NCBI GenBank assembly: GCA_946122785.1
Contig: CAMGYJ010000002.1
Location: forward strand, 11,916,839-11,980,838
Reading direction: 5' to 3'
DNA: 64,000 nt
From: Linum tenue
Lineage: Eukaryota; Streptophyta; Magnoliopsida; Malpighiales; Linaceae
This document shows positions 1 through 9,970 of this stretch, one piece after another. The notes under the pieces are model-generated. The model saw nothing but the letters and a program-made list of their open reading frames with translations. It did no database searches and had not been told where the DNA came from. A program made the translations under genes and the position numbers. Numbering within the stretch: the stretch's first letter is position 1; the number at the start of each line of letters is the position of its first letter.

Positions 1-346
1 TCTTCATAATCGAAAATTCTTGCCTGATTTCCAGCCAAACTCTTATACCACTTGTTATAACTGCGCTGCTACGGATCGGGAAATCGCCGGAATCGAGAAA
101 GAGAGAATTGAAAATAGACACACGATTTATGTGGTTCACTAACACGGTGTGTTAGCTAGTCCACGGGCGCGAGAGAACCAGTTTCACTATATCGAGTAGA
201 TTACATATTACAGAGGAGATGAGAAGTATTTATACTTCTCCATGTGAGTCTAAACCAAAACCAATATTGTAAAGGAAACGGTTACAAACTATGCCCAAAA
301 CCCGAACCCAAATAACATTGATAGTCCGATTCAAGTCACATCAACA
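1..346 (-). mobile_element. Ty1/copia-type LTR (53-346) with primer-binding site, element running off the left edge
   Basis: Read on the minus strand, 346 to 53 is a 294-bp LTR that begins TGTTGATGTG and ends TTATAACA. Two bases further in is a primer-binding site, GTGGTATAAGAG (51-40), close to the initiator-Met tRNA site TGGTATCAGAG used by plant copia elements. A TATA box lies inside at 227-234. In minus orientation this is the 5' LTR, so the internal domain lies to the left, outside the window. No gag or pol can be checked here. Confidence 0.65.
227..234 (-). promoter_or_regulatory. TATA box of the copia LTR
   Basis: TATAAATA on the minus strand, about 170 bases before the LTR end, where an LTR promoter is expected. 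The CT-rich sequence after it would form the R/U5 part of the transcript. Confidence 0.5.
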
Positions 347-740
347 GAGAAGAAAATCCCTAATTTCAATGGCCAGGTATCAAGCTTCCGATGGTGAAAG
401 CAGATTGGTTATGCAGGAGATGGTGACTTTAAGGGGTGGCACAGGTGGACTCACTATGGAGGAGCGGTGGGATGGAGGCTTGGTGATGGCCACAGAATCA
501 GAGAGGATAAATGGTGGTGATAGCGACTTAGTGGTAGAGGTGAAGATGGACTTGTCTCATAGGAGGAGCTCAGGCGATGGCAGCTTGGTGGTATAGCTAG
601 AGAAGTGACTACGACGGAGGAAGATATAAATAAAATTTACTTCATAGTGGGTTGACGTGTCACCCACATCATCTAATTAAGTTAACGGCGATGGCAGCTC
701 GCTATCATAACTCGACAAAAATCCAACAAATCAAACGGCC
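347..740. other. No gene seen; presumed distal promoter of the gene at 845
   Basis: The open frame over 291-596 is low-complexity Gly/Met/Ser-rich and resembles no family, so it is not called. At 652-661 a TTGAC W-box core overlaps ACGTGTC, an ABRE/G-box-like core, on the plus strand. This is compatible with stress or defence control of the secreted-protein gene downstream, but such short sites also occur by chance. Confidence 0.3.
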
Positions 741-748
741 GCGCCGCC

Positions 749-756
749 TATAAAAG
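749..756 (+). promoter_or_regulatory. TATA box of the broken secreted-protein gene
   Basis: TATAAAAG lies 89 bases before the ATG at 845. It is followed by a CT- and CA-rich leader (about 780-844) typical of a plant 5' UTR. Spacing and context support a genuine core promoter, still intact although the gene is broken. Confidence 0.6.
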
Positions 757-1166
757 GTATGCCTACTACTCTCACCTTATTTTCTCACCCATATCACACA
801 CACACACTGAACAACACTACACAGAGAGGCACAAAAAGTGCCAAATGGATTGTGCCATATCGAAACTGGCAGTGCTTGCAGCTCTGCTGATCCTACTGGG
901 CGTTTCGAGCTTCGCAGAAGGCCGGCTTGGCAACTCCACCATCGTCAGTAGGGATGGCAACAAAACCCGAATCCACGGGTAACCACCCAACCCAACCCGG
1001 TCAACGCGAATGAAACCCGTGTTGACGGGTTTTGGGCAGGGTTTGGATTTAAACCCGTTCACTATTAACCAGGTTGAGTTTGGGTTTAGGTAAACCCGCC
1101 CCATGGGTACCCCCCACACCCATATAATTAATTTTACGGTATATTTAATATTATAAACAACTAATC

Positions 1167-1471
1167 TGTTGAGGATATTAATTATTTAGTCAAAAATAAT
1201 TAATTTCTTGTCCTCCAAGTCCCTTGTTTCCTTGTCCTTGTCAAAGAAGGAAACCTGGTTGTCATTAGTGTTTTAATCCTAAGTCTCTCTATATAAGCTT
1301 AGCTACGAGATTGTCGTAAGCAAGCCGTCACAATGTAGTCCCTAATAAAATATCAGTCGTGAGCTCGTTCCAAGCTCACCGTGGATTAGTCTCGATCAAT
1401 CAAGATCGAGGATACCACGTAAAATCTTGTGTTCTGTGTTCTTTCGTATTTCCGCATCATCAAATTCTTCA
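1167..1471 (+). repeat. 5' LTR of the nested copia element
   Basis: Begins TGTTGAGGATATTAA and ends ATTCTTCA. By eye it differs from the 3' LTR at about two positions (aatcctaag/aaccctaag near 1276, and tagtcccta/tagttccta near 1338), so the insertion is young. A TATA-like CTATATAAGC lies near 1289-1298. Confidence 0.92.
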
Positions 1472-1483
1472 TGGTATCAGAAC
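1472..1483 (+). other. Primer-binding site of the nested copia element
   Basis: TGGTATCAGAAC directly abuts the 5' LTR and matches the initiator-Met tRNA 3' end (canonical TGGTATCAGAGC) except near its last bases. Confidence 0.85.
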
Positions 1484-2784
1484 AAAACTCGATCCTGTGT
1501 TAGGGTTTTGTGCTTCCGCAAGTCTCTACCTTTGTCTATTCGTCTTCGTCAATCAGTCACGGGGTTTGAAGACTCCAACTCTAGCAACAATGGAAAAGAA
1601 GTTGCTAGCGGCATCAACGTCATCAGTCCGACGTTCGCCTCTGTTCCTTCGTTCATCCGACAGTCAGCAAGAGTCAATTGCATCCGTCCACGAGTTTTTT
1701 GTCTCCTGGTTGCCGTCCATGGTGATTTAGATCGCCTTGCAATTGTCCGAAGGTAAGCAAGAACAGAAGCAGCAGAAGTTGGTTGCTTCCAGTCTTCGTC
1801 AATCGAGGCTTGTCATCGGTCATCTCGTGTCTCAGATCCGCCGCCGAGTCCGTCAAAATCCGGCAAAGCTGGCGTCCCCGTCAATTGTTCCGCAGTCATA
1901 GGCGAAGTCCATCCCGCCGTCGAGAACGAGATATCCAGTCCTCAATCGTCGTCATCGACTGTGCTCTTGTTCTCGATCGTCATCCATGTCACTGCTGGCC
2001 GTCATCTTTGTCTCGAACAGAATCAATGTCGTCTGCACTGCCGCTGTCGTCGTCAACCACAACGACGCAGACCTCCGATCTCGCTCTCATCATCGTCGTC
2101 AATCCCGCCGCCGTCGCAATCAAACGGCCGCGTATCATAGTCATCTCCAGCTTTGCCTCCTGTAGATGGGTCACCGTCCTCGTCGTCAAGTCAATCTCAC
2201 CATCATCGTCCCGTCGGGACTTTTGTTTTTTGATTGGCTGATCCAAACTCTCGGCCAGTCCACAAATTCAAGAGCGTGTCTCTGTCCCTGTCAATATCTA
2301 CAATCAGTTCTTGGAGGCAGCTGCCCAAGTTCCCGCAGTCAGAGTCCAGAAATCAAATCCACGTCCAATACAAGTTTCTGCTGCAGGCTGGACCTAGTTT
2401 TGAATCTGCTTGCCTACGGTGGATTTCGTCTTCACCCTTCCCATGTACCACAACATTTGGGAGAAGTAGGAGTACGTCAGGTCAAAGCAATTACATGGTA
2501 AAAAAATGGAATTGATTTGCCTTGTGTTTGTGGTGGAACTTGTGTGCCTTGTTGCAGCTGTCGTCATTATTCAGAATATCAATCAAAGTCATGGGAGTGA
2601 AGACACTAATGGTCGTCCCTTCAATAGCCAGTCATTTTCAAGTCATCAAGCGAGGCAGTCACGATCAAAGAAGAGTTCGTCCCCTCTGCGTTCAGAATCA
2701 ATCAGTTTTCAGTCTTCACCATTCTAGCTTTCAAGTTGGGCATTCACATCGTTCATGCTCCAGCTTGAGGGGGAGAATAGGGAG

Positions 2785-2995
2785 TCAAGTCGTTCAGGAG
2801 ATGCAGTCAACCATCTCCACCATCTCATACGGATAGACGTAGTCAATCGTCTCCGTCAAGTCATTCAAGAGACGCAGTCAACCGTCTCCGTCAGGTCGTT
2901 CAAGAGACGCAATCAACCGTCTCGTCACGACGTTCAAGAAGATGCAGTCAACCATCTTCATCAGGTTGTTCAAGGGAGAGAGTCAGTCGTCTCCA
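2785..2995 (+). repeat. Degenerate tandem repeat before the polypurine tract
   Basis: About six imperfect units of 33-40 bp centred on GTTCAAGAGACGCAGTCAAC followed by CGTCTCCGTCA. The units differ by substitutions and small indels. They lie in the 3' half of the internal region and code for nothing recognisable. Confidence 0.65.
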
Positions 2996-3108
2996 AATCA
3001 GCCGTGTCCGAGATGTTGTTCATCTCGAGTTTTGTTGTTCAAGCTTGTCATGCTTGTTCGTCACATTTCCTTTTTCAAGCTCGACATTCTTGTCACTCAT
3101 GTCTTCGC

Positions 3109-3119
3109 TTGAGGGGGAG
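3109..3119 (+). other. Polypurine tract of the nested copia element
   Basis: TTGAGGGGGAG ends at the base before the 3' LTR, where plus-strand DNA synthesis of an LTR element is primed. Confidence 0.8.
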
Positions 3120-3424
3120 TGTTGAGGATATTAATTATTTAGTCAAAAATAATTAATTTCTTGTCCTCCAAGTCCCTTGTTTCCTTGTCCTTGTCAAAGA
3201 AGGAAACCTGGTTGTCATTAGTGTTTTAACCCTAAGTCTCTCTATATAAGCTTAGCTACGAGATTGTCGTAAGCAAGCCGTCACAATGTAGTTCCTAATA
3301 AAATATCAGTCGTGAGCTCGTTCCAAGCTCACCGTGGATTAGTCTCGATCAATCAAGATCGAGGATACCACGTAAAATCTTGTGTTCTGTGTTCTTTCGT
3401 ATTTCCGCATCATCAAATTCTTCA
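3120..3424 (+). repeat. 3' LTR of the nested copia element
   Basis: Same length and nearly the same sequence as the 5' LTR; followed directly by the TAATC target duplication and then the continuation of the hAT element. Confidence 0.92.
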
Positions 3425-4032
3425 TAATCTTCTTTATGTTTGTGGAGATATGTCTAGTTTTTTCTTTTAATTGTGTAGAATGAAGTTGATATTATCGAGT
3501 AGAGAGTGAAGACGCTTAATTGACAAGGAGGAAAAAGCTTTCAATTAATCATGTTTTTTATGGATAATTTGTGATTTGCTTCAATTTTCTTGAGTTTTCT
3601 AGATTGGTGTTGAACAATTTGTATGGTTAATTTGTATTTACTTGAATTTTCTAGAATGGTGTTTTATATATGGATAATTTGTATTGAGAGATTGATATTT
3701 GACTTTTATTTTGTAGGAACTTGTTATTGTAAATTTTTTACGACAAAAATCCATGGGTACCCATGAACCCGAGGATACCCAGCGGGTTGGGTTTGAGTTT
3801 TTCAAACCCAGTGGGTTTTACCCCAGTTTTTTTCACAGATAAACCCATGGGTTTGAATTTGGCAAAACCCGACCCATTGCCATCCCTAATCGTCAAAGTG
3901 CCGACCTGCTCGGGGAGGTCGGATAAAAAGCGCTACGGCAAAAACATCGAGAGCCTCATCGACAAGCTGGTTGATTTTGATGTGTTACAAACTAAGGAAA
4001 CTCAAATATGAACTAAGAACTTCGATTTAAAA

Positions 4033-4339
4033 GGGCTAAATTACATGTTTGGTCACTCAAATCATACAAAACTTTCACATTTGCCACCCGGATTACTTTT
4101 CTTTCTTATTCGCCACTAACTTTACGAATTGTTTCACCGTTGGTCACCGGCCATTACACTCCGTTCAATTTGTCCTACGTGGCAGTCAACTATAAAGTTT
4201 GACTGTTAACTAGATGATGTGGAAATTAAAAAAAAAATTCCACCTCATCATCTCACTTACGTTATCTATATGATTTATCATATTAATAATTTAATAAAAA
4301 TTAATTAAATTACAAAAATTAATAATCCAATTTCACCCT
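4033..4339 (+). repeat. Left terminal inverted repeat
   Basis: Starts near GGCTAAATTACATG and ends AATTTCACCCT. It contains GGTCACTCAAATCATACAAA and a homo-A stretch near 4228. It pairs with 9548-9849 with roughly 85-90% identity by eye. Confidence 0.8.
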
Positions 4340-5081
4340 TGGGAAGACGAAGAGCAGGAGGCGAGCCGATTCTCTAGAGATCAGTCACAACCCAGTCTCT
4401 CTCATTTTCTAGATCTCGTCTTCTCACTATGCCTCTCCTTCTCTTCCTCTCGCCTTGTTTGGAGAATCAGCTGGAGATTCCAAGAAGTATAATTAGTGGG
4501 AGCTGATACCATGCCCTCGAACCATGTACCGGATCCCAGGCTCGTCAAAGCGACAAGAAGAGACAGGACTCGAACTAGGACGCGGATCCCAGGCCCGACG
4601 ATCATCATGATTGTCAGTAGTCGCCGACCACCGAAATCAGATTTGGACCATCCTAAATCGACGAAAAAATGCAGATCTTGGTATGATTATGGTTGAAGGT
4701 ATGCTTTGTTGTTTTATTTTGTTGTTATTTAAAAATTTGACTCTTATTTCTGGTTCCTACCTACTGAGTACTAACGAGGGGAGTGGAAGAAACAGAATTG
4801 ACCACCAATTTTTCATTCTTACCAACGACGGATGGAGTCAGTGGGAGACAATTGGAGGAGACGCTTTAGTTTTGGGTCTTGGTAAGTTTTTTTTATTTCC
4901 TGGGTTGATCATTTTGTTTGATTCTAACTTTTTGTCTTGATTTGATATAGGTTTTTGTAGACATAGAGGATGACGAGTGCTAGCACTGCGATTCCAGCTA
5001 AATCAGCGGCGGCGATGAGAGAGTCGAAGGAACCGGGCAGAGATTCTTGAGCAGCTTCCCGCAAAGATCCACACTCCTATC
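4340..5081 (+). other. Exon/intron-like segment inside the TIR element, product unknown
   Basis: A CT-rich leader (4370-4450) is followed by short open stretches (4496-4696, 4611-4880). Each precedes a plausible GT donor (GAAGGTATGC near 4695, CTTGGTAAGT near 4879), and a GATATAG acceptor lies near 4945. This looks like a captured or decayed host transcription unit, as in Pack-MULEs. I recognise no domain and the frame is not continuous. Confidence 0.3.
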
Positions 5082-5841
5082 TTTTTTTTTTCTTCGTTGA
5101 ATCAGATTCTTTTCATTAACGAAAACAGTGAGACCAAAACAGCCCCACCCCAACTGATTACAACGAAGGGACAATTCCAGTGTGAAATTACCCGTGTAGC
5201 AACTAGCATCTACAAAACACTATTTCAAAACAAAAACTCCCTCCCACTGTAATACCAAGAGCTACCCTCTAATACTGCAAAAATGGAAGACCCACCTACT
5301 GGCAGTCATGCATCAGCATCGGGAAATCACTAATTACAAACTGCAAGTCTCTTTTCCAAAGCTCTGCCACTACCTCAGCTTCTCGTGGCTTCCCCCCATG
5401 ACTCCTTCGACACCTCTTCTGCCAGATGAAGGTGATCAAAGAAGTCCAAATCAAACTAAACAGTCTTCCCAGAGGTGAGCGTTTCCTCACAATCGTACAT
5501 GCCTCTAAGAGCCTGGAGTCCCATGTACTACTTCGTAAACCCGGATCTATGCCACTAAGCATTCTTTGCGAGAAACTACATTCAAAGAACAAATTATCTC
5601 GCGTCTCACTACTCTGCCCACACAGAACACACCCATCTTCACTTGATCTCCCCCATTTGACCAACTTAATCTTAGTTACCATAGCATTCATGTCCATGAT
5701 CCAAGCTATTACACTCCAACGTGGTACAGAAAACTTACCCCATAACAGTTTATGCCATGCCTTGTTGCTGCCGTGACGACGAAGAGTATCATGAACTCTA
5801 CTTACAGAATACAAAGGCATTTGATGACTTGATATATACAC

Positions 5842-7100
5842 ATGTTTTGTCCATCATTCTTGTACCGTTTGAGTCTTATTTCTCGTATTTTAGGCCGATT
5901 TCACGCTAGGTTGTTCTTGTTTGTGATATTTCAGGTCCTAGTACGTGAATGAAGGTTTGGGAACGAGTTCGAGGTCGATTGGATGAAGATTGGACGTTTG
6001 GCGAGAGGCTGAGGAAGCCACACGAGCACGCCTAAAATCCCACATGGTCGTGTGACTTGGCCGTGTGGCATCATTTTGCACGGGCAAGCCACACTAGCCG
6101 TGTAGGGGACCCCTTGTGGCCATGTGGAAAGTCCAGGGAGCTCACCCGGGCAGCCTAGAAATCCACACGGTCGTGTGTCCCTGGCCGTGCAGCATGCCTG
6201 GAAGTCACTTAATCGAAACTCCATGTTTTGAGAGCCACACGGGCAGCTGGGATTTCCACACGGCCGTGTGGCCTGGCCGTGTGGTCGGGAATTTATGGGT
6301 TTTAACCCAATTTTGAACAAAAGGAGAGGGAATCGATTTTTGGAGCAAAAACAGAGCCCTAGAGAGAGAAAGTGCGAAGAACACCCCCTAAGAGTGGTTT
6401 TGGAGCTGGGTTTCATCAATCAAGCTTGGAAATCATCCTTGGAATGAAGATCATCATCCCAGAGCAGATTCTTCCCATTGTTATGAGTATGACTGCTTTG
6501 TATTCTGTTTCCCTCTCTCTCTCTATGGATAGAACTTTCTCTCACTTGGGTATGAAGAACCCTAGTTCCATGTGCTAGGGATCTTGATTGTAATGACTTG
6601 GGATTGTTATATTGTTTGGTTTTAATCGAATGATGCATGATTCATTGAATCAATTGAAGTCTGATCATCTATTCTTGATTTCTGCTGCAACCTGAGATAG
6701 ATAGAATCTGATTAGGTTGTTAGAGCTTCATCATTCGGTAGTGGTAGATTGGTTATACGAGAGTTAATCAATCTACTGCTTTGTACTGGAACCCAATTCC
6801 AGTAGTGGAGTTCTGTGCCTATTGCTTCAGCAGTCTATCCCGGTGAAGGTCAGTCGTCTGCCGGTTAGCCTGCCTGAGAGGGCTTGGTCAGCTTAAGAGA
6901 TTCCAAGCTACTGTCAGATCTTCCGCAGTTTAATCAACAGCTAATCAACCCAGGATAATTACAACTAAGACCTAACTAAGGAGCTAGGGGGACTCATTCC
7001 CGAGTGACTCTTCCTTTGCTTTAGAAACCGAACCATTTCCTGCTTTCTTACTGCTTTTAGTTAAAACCACAATCAATCGACATAGTTTGCTAGATAACAA
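5842..7100. mobile_element. Insertion resembling a gypsy-type solo LTR, splitting the LINE
   Basis: About 1.26 kb of non-coding sequence interrupts the LINE zinc-finger region. The 8-mer ATATACAC flanks it (5834-5841 and 7101-7108). Joining the flanks at that 8-mer restores the LINE frame (TAYT-VYI-SSHQMP). The sequence has repeated CACACGGCCGTGTGG-type words (6020-6290) and a TGTTTTGTCC start, which I associate with long Ty3/gypsy LTRs. No internal domain is present. The 8-base repeat is longer than the usual 5 bp, so the true boundaries may differ by a few bases. Confidence 0.5.
6010..6300. repeat. Cluster of short palindromic GGCCGTGTGG/CCACACGGCC words
   Basis: At least eight close matches to CACACGGCCGTGTGG or half of it occur in 290 bp in both orientations, e.g. 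near 6050, 6100, 6160, 6180 and 6255-6285. Similar words occur in LTRs of some plant gypsy elements. Confidence 0.55.
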
Positions 7101-9547
7101 ATATACACGGTGTAGGCAGTAGATCTAGACCCTGGGTTGACAATTAGAGCTTGCCTGTTACTGCATTTCCGGACTGCGATTACACTTGGTCGCAGTTTGG
7201 TGTTGTGTTTTAGCGTGTCACCATTCCACATGCCCACAGTCCCCTGCCAACCCATGTACGAGTGAACAGTCGCCCTTAGCTTCAATATACGTCTCCATAC
7301 CCATGAACTTGAAGCATTAACCTTCATAGTCCATAGATCCCCACTTTTGCAGCGATACGCCAACATCTAGGCAACCCAAAGAGCTCCAGAACGCATCATG
7401 AGGATCCAAAGCATCCTGGCAGTACATGCTTGGTTCCAAGCAGGAAGGTCCCGCAGCCCTAAACCCCCTTCAAGACGAGGCAAAGCAATTCTCTCCCAAG
7501 CAACCTTCGCACGGCCAGCATCACCACCATGCCAAAGAAAATCAGCACACAATTTCTGTAGCTGTCGTAAGAACTTCTTAGGGAAAACAAACACATTCCC
7601 ATTAGCACAGAAGAAACCAATTGAAGTCTACCTGCATATGAGAGACTCTTTGCTCTCCAGGACCGAATACGTTTGTCAAGTAGAGTTGCACAATCAGCCG
7701 AGCTTAGCTTACCTGAGAGCAGTGGCAATCCAAGATAACGCACTGGGAGTGTACATGCCTTAAACCCTGAAACCGCAAGAGCATTAGAGCTACAGTTCAC
7801 CAATTCTCCCCCAAAATAGACCTCGCACTTCTCGGGTTACACTTTAAACCAGAAAGATAGTAAAAGTCTTGGAGAAGGGACTTCACACGAAAGAAGAGAC
7901 TACCCTGATCCCGTAGTAAATATGAGCAGATCATGCACGAAACTCAAATGATTTAGCCCAACCTACTACATAATGGGTGATAAGCAAAGCTTCGTCGATC
8001 CATCATTATTTCAACAGCCGTGACAGGCCCTCCATACAATGCAAAAGAGATACGGAGATAAAGGATCTCCCTGTCTGACCCCCTTCTCGCTTTGAAAACC
8101 CCACCAAGCCCTCCATTAATACTGATGATAAAGTGAGCAGTAGAAACAGACCTTAATCCATTGCCTATACTGAACTGGGAAATCCATTAATTCCATAATT
8201 GTAAACAAATACTCCCAGTTAACTGAATCAAATGCTTTCATGAGGTCCACCTTAATGGCAGACCTCGAAGAGAGTTGTTTACGTGATAGCCACTTACTAA
8301 TTCCTGAGCCAAAAGAATATTGTCCATTATCCTTCTGCCCTGGATAAAAGTTGTTTGATTCTCACCGATGATGTGGGGCATTGCAGCCCTAATACGATTT
8401 GCCAAAATCTCGACACACATTAATATAGCACATTGATACATGATATAGGTCTGAAGTCTTTCAGCTTATCAGCATTGCAACCTTTGGACATAGAGAAACT
8501 GTTCTAGCATTTATACCACTCAACATTCTATTTGAGGAAAAGAAATCCAGAAAACCTGAAACAATGTCGTTCCCAATTAAGTGCCATACTTTCTTGAAGA
8601 AGCTTGCTGAAAAACCATTAGGCCCTGGCGCCTTTGACTATTAAGTTCAAAGAAAACTTTCTGTATATCTTCAGGTAGCACTGGAGCACAGAGTAAGCGA
8701 GAGACTTCCTCTGGTACTTTCTTCTGATCAGAGGTCGTAGACAGTCAACATCCACAACCACTTGATTAACCCACCAAAACAAGTTTTGTAAAAGCTCACA
8801 GCCTCCTCAGCAATAAACTCAATGTCCACCAACTCTTCCCCAGTTCAGTGATCAACTTCCTTAGGCCTTCTTAGAATTACGAACTTTCACGATTGATGAA
8901 AGTACTTATTACACTTATCTCCTTATTCAGCCAACCAATCCTCGACTTTTGCCAATAGAAACTCTCCTCCTGTTTCCTTACTTCATCATACCGAACTTGC
9001 ATAGCCTCCCTAGCTCTGAAAGAAGTCTCATCGGGATAATCAACAGAATCATGGTGAAGTGTCATTAACTGTTGCTCCACCTGCCTAACTTGCTCACTAA
9101 TATCATTGTAAACTTCTCTGTTCAGTTTGCAAAGCGCATTCTTCACAGACTTCAGTTTACACTGAACACATACCAAGGGCAGCCTTGCACTTCAATATTC
9201 CAAGCATTTTCCACAATAGAAAGAAACTCCGGATGTGTTTCCCAGAATTCGAAGTATTTGAAAGCCTTTGGCAGAGATTTGATGAAGGGAGTGGAAGCAA
9301 CTAGGATGCCACAGTGATCAGAGAAAGGTGCCACTACAGCTTCCATAGTACAGTCCGGAAAACCTTCTACCCACTCAATGTTCACCACAGCTCTATCCAG
9401 TTGTCTAGCTATAGGGTTTTCTACCTGATAATTTGCCCATGTGAACCACGACCCCATTGTTCTGTAGTCCATTAACTCCATATCATTCAACCAGTGCTCA
9501 AAATCCATCATACTAGATGACTTGGAAAGTAAATTAGAAATCTCCAT

Positions 9548-9849
9548 AGGGTGAAATTGGATTATTAATTTTTGTAATTTAATTAATTTTTATTAAATGA
9601 TTAATATGATAAATCATATAGATAAAGTAAGTGAGATGATGAGGTGGAAAATTATTTTTTTTTTTATTTCTACGTCATCTAGTTAACGGTCAAATTTTAG
9701 AGTTGACTACCACGTAGGATAAATTTAACGAAGTGTAACGGCCAGTGATCAACATTGAAACAATTCGTAAAGTTAGTGACAAATAAGAAAGAAAAATAAT
9801 TCAAGTGACAAATGTGAAAGATTTGTATGATTTGAGTCACAAACTTAGC
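9548..9849 (-). repeat. Right terminal inverted repeat
   Basis: Inverted partner of 4033-4339. The inner end AGGGTGAAATTGGATT touches the LINE 5' end. The outer end lies near TTAGC at 9845-9849, about 120 bp beyond the stop codon of the heat shock gene. Confidence 0.8.
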
Positions 9850-9970
9850 GGGGAGAATACCTTTCTCGCCACATTTCTTTCCAAAACAGTACAAAAAGTT
9901 AAACATTCACTGTTTCGTTGATTCCTTCAAACCCCTAAACCCTTGAATCCACACTGCAGATAAACATAAA

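Larger units (their letters stand above)
1167..3424 (+). mobile_element. Complete non-autonomous Ty1/copia-type LTR retrotransposon (2258 bp) nested in the hAT element
   Basis: Two 305-bp LTRs (1167-1471 and 3120-3424), TG...CA ends, and a perfect 5-bp duplication TAATC (1162-1166 and 3425-3429). The internal part (1472-3119) has a tRNA-Met-like primer site at its start and a polypurine tract at its end but encodes no recognisable gag, protease, integrase or reverse transcriptase. Its open frames (for example 1783-2241) are Ser/Arg-rich and look like chance readings of TCGTC-rich sequence. Size and structure fall between TRIM and LARD elements. The second hAT copy near 48530 shows the uninterrupted site. 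Confidence 0.92.
949..3888. mobile_element. Non-autonomous hAT-type DNA transposon, copy 1, inside the gene at 845
   Basis: The ends are inverted, TAGGGATGGCAA at 949 and TTGCCATCCCTA at 3888, resembling the CAGGGATGAAA ends of Ac-like hAT elements. The flanks are an 8-bp duplication with one mismatch: atcgtcag (941-948) and atcgtcaa (3889-3896). Removing the nested retrotransposon and its 5-bp duplication leaves about 677 bp, matching the 696-bp copy at 48316-49011. Both copies carry GGGTTTGGGTTTAAACCCG-type subterminal words and AACCCG/CGGGTT palindromes. No transposase is encoded, so movement would depend on an autonomous relative. Confidence 0.85.
845..4011 (+). pseudogene. Secreted small cysteine-containing protein, possibly Gnk2/DUF26-like, split by a transposon and 3' truncated
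   Basis: The frame opens with ATG at 845 and encodes a clear signal peptide: a short basic start, then a hydrophobic core LAVLAALLILLGVSSFA, with likely cleavage before EGRLG. After residue ~35 it is cut by the hAT element 949-3888. Removing the element and one copy of its 8-bp duplication restores the frame, giving about 35 more residues that include PTCSGR, KKRYGKNIESLIDKLV and a stop at 4009-4011. The C...RYGKNIESLI pattern recalls the N-terminal part of ginkbilobin-2/DUF26 apoplastic proteins, but too little survives to be sure. The later conserved cysteines of that family are missing, and the AT-rich end runs straight into the inverted repeat at 4033. A non-functional allele is inferred. 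The secretion signal is clear; the family is a guess. Confidence 0.45.
5082..9547 (-). mobile_element. Degenerate, 5'-truncated L1-type LINE (ORF2 remnant)
   Basis: On the minus strand the order is: end of the apurinic-like endonuclease (9547-9180; SDHCGILV, GSWFTWANYQ, LDRAVVN), linker (9176-8877; QKSRIGWLNKE), reverse transcriptase (about 8640-7800; ENQTTFIQGRRIMDNILLAQ), RT C-terminal part with PVRYLGLPL (7803-7367), then WRRILKLR and the zf-RVT zinc-binding region (7366-7101 and 5841-5296; CVLCGQSSETRDNLFFEC). The 3' end has an A tail (T-run 5082-5091 on plus). Frameshifts and stops are frequent. The catalytic motif usually written FADD reads FVHD here (7930-7942), so the enzyme would be dead. 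The 5' end stops exactly at the right inverted repeat. Confidence 0.85.
4033..9849. mobile_element. TIR DNA element with ~300-bp inverted repeats (MULE or foldback type) carrying LINE sequence
   Basis: The left arm (4033-4339) and right arm (9548-9849) are inverted copies of each other with many shared blocks, such as TTTACGAATTGTTTCA, ATATGATTTATCATATTAAT and AATCCAATTTCACCCT. Long TIRs suit Mutator-like or foldback elements. I found no convincing 9-bp target duplication, so the family is open. The interior holds exon-like sequence (4340-5080) and an old LINE (5082-9547). It lies between the truncated gene at 845 and the 3' end of the heat shock gene. No MULE transposase was seen. Confidence 0.7.

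Noticed and set aside
1783..2246. 152-codon frame as a possible gag of the copia element
   Set aside because: Sense and antisense frames are both open because of TCGTC repeats. No zinc knuckle and no gag similarity.
4033..9849. Nine-bp target duplication for a MULE assignment
   Set aside because: Flanks GATTTAAAA and GGGGAGAAT do not match, so the superfamily is left open.
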